DNA of 7,565 nucleotides, from assembly GCA_031266615.1 (NCBI GenBank), contig JAISAR010000011.1, forward strand, positions 1-7,565, given 5' to 3'. Source of the DNA: Rickettsiales bacterium. Lineage in GTDB: Bacteria; Pseudomonadota; Alphaproteobacteria; Rickettsiales; Anaplasmataceae. Position numbers and translations under genes: made by a program. The notes beneath the pieces were generated by a model, which worked only from the letters and a program-made list of their open reading frames with translations, did no database searches and was not told the origin of the DNA. Below, one piece after another: positions 1 to 6,013 of this stretch; the stretch's first letter is position 1, and each line of letters starts with the position of its first letter.

Positions 1-4
1 CCCT

Positions 5-34
5 TATGAGATATTTTAGCTCTAATATCTCATA
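5..34. repeat. Perfect 11-bp inverted repeat (hairpin) at left edge
   Basis: TATGAGATATT at 5-15 is exactly reverse-complemented at 24-34, leaving an 8-base loop. The stem is AT-rich and neither strand has a T-tract directly after it, so a classical intrinsic terminator is not supported. It lies just left of a dispersed-repeat half and downstream of the leftward ankyrin gene. It may be part of a larger repeat cut by the window edge, or a 3'-end stabilising hairpin. The structure is certain and the role is unknown. Confidence 0.6.
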
Positions 35-47
35 TTATAAAGATACA

Positions 48-118
48 AGTGTCGGAGCACTGGGATGACACCGTCTGTTACGCAAATTACCTGCTAATTG
101 CAATGTTCGTACAGCTGT
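48..118. repeat. Dispersed repeat fragment related to the copy at 4995-5104
   Basis: The 22 bases at 48-69 match the reverse complement of 4996-5017 with two mismatches. The downstream 13 bases at 106-118 (TTCGTACAGCTGT) match 5080-5092 with one mismatch in the same orientation. Between them, GCAAATTA at 82-89 and TAATTGC at 95-101 form a small bulged hairpin. Shared modules at two intergenic sites in one 7.5-kb window indicate a dispersed non-coding repeat family of the type scattered through Wolbachia genomes. I see no coding capacity in 1-237. Confidence 0.6.
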
Positions 119-237
119 GTGCTTGACACTGGATGGCTTTGTTGTAAACTTACTTTTGCTCTATGATTACCTTTTTATGGCATCTTGTCTATCTCATTTT
201 ACCATTCTGCTGAACAGAACCGCAAGAGCAGGCTTTG

Positions 238-1065
238 TTAGGCATGTCGTTGCTCTTCCTTATCATTTGCAGACGTAAAAGACACCCCATTATTGACAGA
301 AGAAGGCTCAGAATTAATAGCCTTTTCTATCGCTTTAGCTTGCTTATAGTCATGACTCGAGAAATATATAAGCAGCCCAACCGCTATTCCAGCAACGAGA
401 GTAGATACTGCTATTGCGCCCAACATGATAGCCATCGACGGACTTGCTAAAGCACTACCAACACCCAGTCCAACACCAAGAAAAACGCCAGGTATAACGC
501 CAAATGAACTATTGCATACAGCGCTCCACTTCTTCGAGTCAGCTTGTTTTCTCATACCTTTAACAAGCGTTTCTCTTGTTTTTCCTTGAGCTAAATCTAA
601 TGGAATTTCACCTTTTTGGTTCTTTATCAAAGGATTGATATCATAGTTAAAAAGGACCTCTATTGCCTGAATGTTATTATCTCCAACAGCTTGGTGCAAT
701 AATGTATTGCCTCCCTCACCCTTAAAGTTCATGTGAGTACGAAACTCTTCGTTTGGATTGCTTATTGGGTTGTTTTTTGCATATATTCTATCTCCTATAG
801 CTTTTTCCAAATGCTTCATCACATCTTCTAGTGGTTGCTTATCAAGACTTTGCACAAAATGAAGCAGAATTTCGTGTATCACCGCTTCTTTTGTGGTTTT
901 AGAGCATTGTAAAGCAGGCGCAAACGTGCTTCTATCAACAGTTATCTCTTTTGTGTCAGTAGGTGTTTCGTTAACTGTTTTTGGTTGAAGGAAAGACTTT
1001 AAGTCTTCAATTCCTTGTTGACCATCTTTTATTTTACGAATTATTGAATTTAAATCATCAGTCAT
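238..1065 (-). CDS. Ankyrin-repeat protein with C-terminal transmembrane hairpin
   Basis: Predicted 275-residue protein of unknown function. Residues 1-110 are hydrophilic and mostly helical. One ankyrin repeat covers about 119-151 (GNTLLHQAV...AIEVLFNYDINPLIKNQKG), followed by a partial one starting GEIPLDLA to about 170. Two Gly/Ala-rich hydrophobic segments at about 188-208 and 211-236 look like a membrane hairpin, leaving a charged tail of about 38 residues. There is no N-terminal signal peptide. The start is set at 1065 because AAGGAGG lies five bases upstream. An in-frame ATG at 1128 would fall within the -35 hexamer of a good promoter, so it is rejected. Ankyrin repeats mediate protein-protein contacts, and Wolbachia carries many such genes, some secreted. 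A host-interaction role is inferred only. The gene is transcribed separately from priA, with a 147-base gap. Confidence 0.85.
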   Translation of the reverse strand: MTDDLNSIIRKIKDGQQGIEDLKSFLQPKTVNETPTDTKEITVDRSTFAPALQCSKTTKEAVIHEILLHFVQSLDKQPLEDVMKHLEKAIGDRIYAKNNPISNPNEEFRTHMNFKGEGGNTLLHQAVGDNNIQAIEVLFNYDINPLIKNQKGEIPLDLAQGKTRETLVKGMRKQADSKKWSAVCNSSFGVIPGVFLGVGLGVGSALASPSMAIMLGAIAVSTLVAGIAVGLLIYFSSHDYKQAKAIEKAINSEPSSVNNGVSFTSANDKEEQRHA

Positions 1066-1070
1066 ACGAT

Positions 1071-1077
1071 CCTCCTT
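1071..1077 (-). promoter_or_regulatory. Strong Shine-Dalgarno that sets the ankyrin gene start
   Basis: On the minus strand this reads AAGGAGG, full anti-16S complementarity, five bases before the ATG at 1065-1063. It decides between that start and the longer in-frame ATG at 1128. Confidence 0.85.
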
Positions 1078-1092
1078 ATTTTGATCATATTG

Positions 1093-1128
1093 TGTATTAA
1101 TAATACAATAAATTCTGCTGAAAGTCAA
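1093..1128 (-). promoter_or_regulatory. Sigma70-type promoter of the ankyrin gene with overlapping palindrome
   Basis: On the minus strand, TTGACT (1128-1123) and TATTAT (1105-1100) each match the -35 and -10 consensus at five of six positions, with an ideal 17-base spacer. The 15-bp palindrome TGTATTA-A-TAATACA at 1093-1107 (plus strand) covers the -10 box and the expected transcription start, where a repressor could bind. The predicted 5' leader is roughly 30 bases. The promoter call rests on consensus and position; the operator idea is inference. Confidence 0.65.
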
Positions 1129-1212
1129 GCTTTTGGTTAAAAAATTAATGTAATTTGTGATAATTTCTATGAATGTTGTCCAATTTTAAATTAACGTTCT
1201 GCAACAAACCTG

Positions 1213-3171
1213 TTAAAAAAAACTCACAGGATCAACATCTATTGTTACTGCAATGCTCGAACTCAAGTTATAACTTTTAATCCAGCATTTCAGCTTTCTC
1301 TGCATGGATAGACTATGTTTATTGTGTATCTTTAGTAATATCCTATACCGATACTTATTATTTAAAAAATTTATTGCTGCTGGCGATGGTCCAAGAATTT
1401 CGAATTCTTTTAAACATTGGTTATGCAAGAATCTTGCTATCCCATTTGCTGCTTTTTGTGTTTCAATTTGATTCTTACCGCAAATTATAAGTGCTATTAG
1501 CCTACTAAACGGTGGCATTTTGGCTCCGCATCTTGACTTAAGTTCAATTTCATAAAATGCGTCCCTTTTTTGATGCTGCAGTGCTTTTATTATTGAGCTT
1601 TCAGGATTATTGGTTTGTACTATTACTGTCCCTTTTTCGTTGAACCTTCCAGATCTCCCTGCAACTTGGTGCAATAACTGATATGTCTTTTCTGCTGCCC
1701 TCAGATCAGAATTTTCGAGGCTCAAATCCGCATTTATCATACCAACCAAGGTCAATTTAGGAAAATTGTGTCCTTTAGCAATTATTTGTGTGCCGATTAT
1801 AATATTCACCTCTTCCTTCAACACTAAGTCAATGACGTTGCTAACCGACTTCTGATCGCTGCTTATAATTGCAGTTTTTGCGTTTGGTATTAGTTTGACC
1901 ATTTCTTCAAGCAACCTTTCAATTCCTACACCATAAAGGGATAATGACTGCTCACTTTGGCAATTAGAGCATTTTTCTGGGAGTTTTAATTGATAAAAAC
2001 AATGGTGGCACAAGAGGGCGTTCTTTTTCTTGTGGTATGTAAGCCAAATGGCACAATTTAAGCAGGAAATTTTGTATCCACACTTTTTACAAACTGCCAG
2101 TTGTGCATATCCTCTGCGGTTTAGAAAAAGCATAACCTGCTGTTTCTTCTCTATGGTTTGTTTTATGCACTCGAAAAGCTCATCGGAAATCCATTGTTTG
2201 TTGTTTCTCATGTCCACTACTTTAATGAGTGGCAATGCTGCACCACCGAATCGCTTAGTTAACTTCACGTGATTGTAATTCCCATTTTTAACATGATGAA
2301 TCGTTTCAAGCAGTGGAGTTGCTGACGACAGAATTATTGGAATATTTTCAATTTTGGCTAAGATTATCGCCATATCTCGAGCATTGTATATAATCCCCTG
2401 TTCTTGCTTGAAAGATGAATCATGCTCTTCATCAACGATAATCAATTTTAAGTTTTTATAAGGTAAAAAAAGTGCTGACCGTGCCCCAATAATTATTTGT
2501 ACATTTCCATTTGCTATATCAAGCCAGTTATTTCTGCGAGTTTTTGGAGTGAGCCCCGAGTGCCACTGAGCTAGGTTTCTTGATATCTGACCGCGAATAC
2601 GATTTACCAATTGTGAAGTTAAAACAATCTCGGGCAGGAGAATTAAAATTTGAGCGTCGTTTACAGTCTCAACTAACTTCGCAATCACAGATAAATAAAC
2701 TTCCGTTTTCCCAGATCCTGTCTCACCGTCAAGTAAAGTCACTGAGTATTCGTTCAAATTGCTTATTATTCTGTCACTAGCTATCTGCTGCTCAGGGCTT
2801 AATTGGCAACTTATCTCACTTATTTCCTGATCTTTTTCAACACAAACCAGTTTGTCTATTTGGTTTACTTTTAACACTCCTCCCATTATTACTTTTGCAA
2901 GCATACCAATAGGTATTAAATTGTATTGCGCAACCCATTCTGCAAATGCAGTCAATTTTGGTCTAACGCTTGGTAGATTGATCTTTTGCTCGATAAATTT
3001 TAATTCTCGATCACTCTTGTCACTATATTTCCAAACTATTCCAATTAAACGCTTTTTGCCAAATGGCACCACCACGTAATCCCCAATTGAAATTTCAGTA
3101 TTTTCTTCAACTGCATATGAAAATGATTGATCGATTGGAAGTGGTAGTAATACGTCAACTGTCTTTGTCAT
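1213..3171 (-). CDS. priA: Primosomal protein N' (replication restart helicase PriA)
   Basis: PriA is a 3'-5' superfamily 2 DNA helicase that recognises stalled or collapsed forks and reloads the replicative helicase away from the origin. The 652-residue product begins with the PriA 3'-DNA-binding domain (about 1-100). Helicase motifs follow in order: Walker A GETGSGKT (149-156), DEEH Walker B (247-250), SAT motif III (283-285), LFLNRRGYA (348-356), GTQIIAKGHNFP (460-471) and HQVAGRSGR (501-509). Eight cysteines at 361, 364, 370, 373, 388, 391, 401 and 404 form the two zinc-binding sites inserted in the helicase core. It is shorter than E. coli PriA (about 730 residues) but no catalytic motif is missing. 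The start is the ATG before TKTVDVLLPLP, the usual PriA N-terminus, with only a weak upstream Shine-Dalgarno. It is divergent from the 3339 gene and probably monocistronic. Confidence 0.97.
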   Translation of the reverse strand: MTKTVDVLLPLPIDQSFSYAVEENTEISIGDYVVVPFGKKRLIGIVWKYSDKSDRELKFIEQKINLPSVRPKLTAFAEWVAQYNLIPIGMLAKVIMGGVLKVNQIDKLVCVEKDQEISEISCQLSPEQQIASDRIISNLNEYSVTLLDGETGSGKTEVYLSVIAKLVETVNDAQILILLPEIVLTSQLVNRIRGQISRNLAQWHSGLTPKTRRNNWLDIANGNVQIIIGARSALFLPYKNLKLIIVDEEHDSSFKQEQGIIYNARDMAIILAKIENIPIILSSATPLLETIHHVKNGNYNHVKLTKRFGGAALPLIKVVDMRNNKQWISDELFECIKQTIEKKQQVMLFLNRRGYAQLAVCKKCGYKISCLNCAIWLTYHKKKNALLCHHCFYQLKLPEKCSNCQSEQSLSLYGVGIERLLEEMVKLIPNAKTAIISSDQKSVSNVIDLVLKEEVNIIIGTQIIAKGHNFPKLTLVGMINADLSLENSDLRAAEKTYQLLHQVAGRSGRFNEKGTVIVQTNNPESSIIKALQHQKRDAFYEIELKSRCGAKMPPFSRLIALIICGKNQIETQKAANGIARFLHNQCLKEFEILGPSPAAINFLNNKYRYRILLKIHNKHSLSMQRKLKCWIKSYNLSSSIAVTIDVDPVSFF

Positions 3172-3264
3172 GGCAGCCTAAGTTTAGCACTGTTTTTATG
3201 AGTCTGTAACCTTTAACAATACAGATAAATTGGAAAAACTATACGTAGAAAAAAGATCTTAATA

Positions 3265-3298
3265 TTTAACATATTTTTCATAGTACACACCATATAAT
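3265..3298 (+). promoter_or_regulatory. Probable promoter of the 532-residue protein gene
   Basis: A perfect TATAAT at 3293-3298 lies about 40 bases before the start codon. The -35 side is poor: TTAACA at 3266-3271 fits the consensus at five of six positions but leaves a 21-base spacer, and the optimally spaced hexamer (CATATT) is weak. The intergenic region 3172-3338 must also hold the divergent priA promoter, for which I see no convincing hexamers. Confidence 0.4.
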
Positions 3299-3326
3299 TG
3301 ATAAATTAATAGATTTACATAACTTG

Positions 3327-3332
3327 TGGAGG
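3327..3332 (+). promoter_or_regulatory. Shine-Dalgarno that sets the start of the 532-residue protein
   Basis: TGGAGG lies six bases upstream of the ATG at 3339. An in-frame TTG at 3324 would place the ribosome-binding site inside the coding sequence, so the ATG is preferred. Confidence 0.75.
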
Positions 3333-3338
3333 CCATTT

Positions 3339-4937
3339 ATGGTTGACGATAAAATTACTTTGAACTTTGAGATAGAAAAAAGTGAGCCTATAGCAGGTCA
3401 ATCCCACTTTTCTGCGCGTATAAAGCTTACAAATGAAAGCAAAAATCTTTTGCGCGAGAAGCTTGGCGGTGCAGTTAAATTTGATAACCTGGATAGCTAC
3501 TTAGATCTCAATCATGAGAATTTTTATATCTATTACAATAAATATGGTGGGTATTATGGCAGAGATGAGCTATATGTTAAAAGTGATGATGGCAGATCTT
3601 TAACTTCTAACCTTCCACTTAATCACTACGGATTTTCAATGGAGCTATCATTGGATGAAGGAGCAATCGCAGACTATGGCTTTTATCCTCTAGCTGTAAT
3701 TTATAATCCAAGTCACTATGATAAGGCACAAGAAAAAAGGTTTGATGATCATGGTGAATTGTCACCAATTGCATCAAATATGTTAGATAACTTTCTAAGC
3801 AACACAAACGGCTTAGCTACGCAAGACATATTTTTAAAGATACAAAGTGAAATTGCCGAGAAAGAGGCGAAGTTAGTAAGAGAGAAAAGACAGGCGGAAG
3901 AAGAATTAGATCAAAAGAACGAAGAATTAAAAGAACTTATAGAAAAAGAGGAGATTAAAATATTTAAAGTGATAAAAGGTCACGACGTAGGTGATGGACG
4001 TTCAGCGGTAATTTTGCAACTTGATGGAGAGAAAGGAGATAAGATACCTCTCGATTCGAGTAAATACTACATAGCAGATTATGAAGGCAATGAGTATCTA
4101 CATTGTGTTAGTTCTAGTTATGATATGCTGCTCGATTACAGCGATTTATTTTTTGTGCTGAACGAAAGTTCCTATTCTGATCTTGATAGTGGATTTTATC
4201 CAATGTTTGACTTCAATTCTTATGCAAGCAACTTAAGCACCAAGAATCAGTATTTTGGTGATAGTCAGTTACCTGAAGAATTATCTCATAGTCTAGAGAG
4301 AAATGATGGCTGGATGAGTCAATCAGATACTGAAGCTATAATTGATAATGAGCAAATGAACGAAGAAGTTATAGTAGAAAGTGAAGCCAAGTCTAGAAAG
4401 AAAAGAGCAATTGAAGAAGACGATAATGATATGAAAGATAGTGATAACTCACAAGCAAAAAATGAGGACCAAAAATCAACGACCGTAGAGTTTCAAGAAG
4501 ACTCTTCATCGAAAGCGTCAACTCAAGAGTTATCTTTAAGTAAAGAGGATGAACAAGAAGAAGTTGTCATAACAAGTGTTATAGACAGCATGAAGGATGA
4601 TAAAGAGGAAGATTATCTGCAACACCCCTTAAAAATAAAAACAGGTGGACCTATTGAAATGGGAAAGTATAAGGTAGAACTACAAGTTACGTATGACGAT
4701 GTAAAGAATTTTTATGATACCGTACGTGACAAATACCATGTGAGTAAAGAATATAGCTATGAGCAAATCATGGTTTTATATAACGAAATTGTTAGTCCAG
4801 CTCATAACCATCATTACGAACCATTTACTCTTGATAAAGCATATATCATTGATGATCATCTGTTTATCAAAGATCAGGATTTTGGAACTTTAGATGATTT
4901 TAATGAGATGTTCTATAAAAGTGATGAGTTAGTGTAA
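3339..4937 (+). CDS. Uncharacterised acidic multidomain protein, possible effector
   Basis: I do not recognise this 532-residue protein. Residues 1-127 look beta-rich and aromatic (FYIYYNKYGGYYG at 62-74, GFYP at 114-117). Residues 164-206 are a Lys/Glu-rich helix that should form a coiled coil. Residues 207-300 look beta-rich again and echo the first domain (SAVILQLDGE at 222-231, YYIADYEG at 243-250, GFYP at 285-288). Residues 326-425 are an acidic, Ser/Glu/Asp-rich, presumably disordered linker carrying the basic cluster KSRKKR (351-356). Residues 426-532 form a separate C-terminal region with an acidic end. There is one cysteine (256), no signal peptide and no membrane segment. The start is the ATG after TGGAGG. 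It stands alone on the plus strand between priA and thyX. The linker, coiled coil and basic cluster would suit a secreted host-directed protein, but that is inference. A lineage-specific cytoplasmic protein is the alternative. Confidence 0.85.
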   Translation: MVDDKITLNFEIEKSEPIAGQSHFSARIKLTNESKNLLREKLGGAVKFDNLDSYLDLNHENFYIYYNKYGGYYGRDELYVKSDDGRSLTSNLPLNHYGFSMELSLDEGAIADYGFYPLAVIYNPSHYDKAQEKRFDDHGELSPIASNMLDNFLSNTNGLATQDIFLKIQSEIAEKEAKLVREKRQAEEELDQKNEELKELIEKEEIKIFKVIKGHDVGDGRSAVILQLDGEKGDKIPLDSSKYYIADYEGNEYLHCVSSSYDMLLDYSDLFFVLNESSYSDLDSGFYPMFDFNSYASNLSTKNQYFGDSQLPEELSHSLERNDGWMSQSDTEAIIDNEQMNEEVIVESEAKSRKKRAIEEDDNDMKDSDNSQAKNEDQKSTTVEFQEDSSSKASTQELSLSKEDEQEEVVITSVIDSMKDDKEEDYLQHPLKIKTGGPIEMGKYKVELQVTYDDVKNFYDTVRDKYHVSKEYSYEQIMVLYNEIVSPAHNHHYEPFTLDKAYIIDDHLFIKDQDFGTLDDFNEMFYKSDELV

Positions 4938-4994
4938 TATAAAGGGCTAGATTCAATTTAGCGGACGAGAATTATAAGGAATTAGATTTTCTAC

Positions 4995-5104
4995 TGTCAT
5001 CCCAGTGCCCAGACACTGAGATCCATTCTTTTTTTTTACTAGATTCCAGCGTCACGCGCTGGAATGACACCCTTTAAGTTTCGTACAGATGTCCATCACG
5101 CGCT
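4995..5104. repeat. Composite palindromic dispersed repeat between convergent genes
   Basis: Outer arms TGTCATCCCAG (4995-5005) and CTGGAATGACA (5059-5069) are inverted copies with one mismatch. Nested at the right end is a perfect 9-bp hairpin, ATTCCAGCG (5043-5051) with CGCTGGAAT (5057-5065) and a 5-base loop. A run of nine T lies at 5029-5037. The 9-mer TCACGCGCT occurs at 5052-5060 and again at 5096-5104. Modules are shared with 48-118, and part of the core with 7386-7400. The MITE-like form and intergenic placement fit Wolbachia palindromic repeats. Its position between convergent genes could let it act as a bidirectional transcription barrier, which I infer rather than see. Confidence 0.75.
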
Positions 5105-5138
5105 ATGTAAATAACAACTATGCGACAGATTTTTATCT

Positions 5139-6002
5139 TCAAGATTTCTTATCGAGTATAAACATCAGCTCGTCCCATTCCCTTTTACCAATTCCGCTTT
5201 CTTCTCTAGTAACATTTTCTCCTTTAATTAATTTACGAACTATCTCTAGACCAGTTCTTGAAATACAAACCGATTCTAAGCAATATTCAACGAAAGCGCT
5301 GTAGGCCATTGGGACCCACTTTTTTATTATATCCAACATAACTTCCGCATAGACTCTAATTTCATACTGAGCATGCTTGTCAGCTCTAAGCTTCAAAAAA
5401 TGAAGAAGGTTATGCAGATCTATCTTCCAATAAAATTGCGTGTAGTAATTAAGCATTAGATTGGTTCTGGCAATTTCTCTTGCAAGCCCCTGCTGAATAA
5501 ATTTCTCATAATGAGAATATACTAAATTAGAGTCATTTGTCAGAGAATCTATTATTTCTTTCGATGTATGTGAGTCAAAAGCTTCACCACTGCCTTGTTT
5601 ATTATTATCAGATTGTTTTGCAACCTGTTTTGGCTTTGGTATGTAAAATTCATTGTCAAGTATTGAATATCTTGCCGAATACTCATTTACATTTGCAGTT
5701 CTATGCCTTATCCATTGTCTTGCAACAAAAATTGGAAGTTTCACGTGAAACTTAATTTCACACATCTCAAACGGAGTTGTGTGGTGATGCCTCATTAAAT
5801 ACTTTATAAGCGCTTCATCTTGACTTATCTGTTTTGTTCCTTTTCCATAAGAAACACGAGCGGCTTGAACTATAGCACTATCAGAGCCCATATAATCCAC
5901 TACTCGAATAAATCCATGATCTAATACCTTATGTTCCTCATATAGAATTTCATCTATTTCTTTTACTGTGACTCGTTTAGTTGAATAATATTCCTTATTC
6001 AT
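5139..6002 (-). CDS. thyX: Flavin-dependent thymidylate synthase ThyX
   Basis: ThyX makes dTMP from dUMP using methylenetetrahydrofolate, NADPH and FAD, releasing tetrahydrofolate. It replaces ThyA and lowers the need for dihydrofolate reductase. The 287-residue product carries the ThyX signature RHR-x7-S (R99-H100-R101 ... S109, within RHRTANVNEYSAR). It also has the segment LRADKHAQYEIR (205-216), whose R206 corresponds to the dUMP-binding and activating arginine. HHHTTPFEM (72-80) and the AAR-SYGK segment (48-54) are also family-typical. The stretch 124-155 is a polar insertion, and the C-terminus after about 250 is charged. Length is within the range for proteobacterial ThyX. It is the second gene of an operon: its Shine-Dalgarno GAGG overlaps the murA TGA, with nine bases between the two genes, so coupled translation is likely. 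Confidence 0.97.
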   Translation of the reverse strand: MNKEYYSTKRVTVKEIDEILYEEHKVLDHGFIRVVDYMGSDSAIVQAARVSYGKGTKQISQDEALIKYLMRHHHTTPFEMCEIKFHVKLPIFVARQWIRHRTANVNEYSARYSILDNEFYIPKPKQVAKQSDNNKQGSGEAFDSHTSKEIIDSLTNDSNLVYSHYEKFIQQGLAREIARTNLMLNYYTQFYWKIDLHNLLHFLKLRADKHAQYEIRVYAEVMLDIIKKWVPMAYSAFVEYCLESVCISRTGLEIVRKLIKGENVTREESGIGKREWDELMFILDKKS

Positions 6003-6009
6003 AACATAT

Positions 6010-6013
6010 CCTC
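6010..6013 (-). promoter_or_regulatory. thyX Shine-Dalgarno overlapping the murA stop codon
   Basis: The minus strand reads TGAGG across the end of murA. TGA is the murA stop (6014-6012) and GAGG is the ribosome-binding site, seven bases before the thyX ATG at 6002. This arrangement suits termination-reinitiation by ribosomes leaving murA. Confidence 0.65.

Noticed and set aside
1..237. Possible pseudogene or transposase remnant
   Set aside because: No frame gives a recognisable protein fragment; stops are frequent and the recognisable content is repeat sequence.
235..450. 71-residue plus-strand open frame antisense to the ankyrin gene
   Set aside because: It lies opposite the transmembrane and tail coding sequence, with low-complexity translation and no initiation signals.
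1066..1128. N-terminal extension of the ankyrin protein from an ATG at 1128
   Set aside because: It overlaps the -35 hexamer and the whole promoter, and has no ribosome-binding site as good as the AAGGAGG before 1065.
1201..1225. Frameshift at the A-run near the priA 3' end
   Set aside because: The frame ends in VDPVSFF, a plausible PriA C-terminus, and the preceding C-terminal domain is in frame throughout.
3324..3338. TTG start five codons upstream for the 532-residue protein
   Set aside because: The TGGAGG Shine-Dalgarno lies within these codons and is ideally placed for the ATG at 3339.
5029..5069. Classical intrinsic terminator for thyX or the 532-residue gene
   Set aside because: The T9 run precedes the hairpin on the plus strand and becomes A9 after it on the minus strand, so neither direction has hairpin followed by T-tract.
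4995..5104. CRISPR array or tandem repeat
   Set aside because: The elements are inverted and composite, with no regular spacing or multiple direct copies separated by unique spacers.
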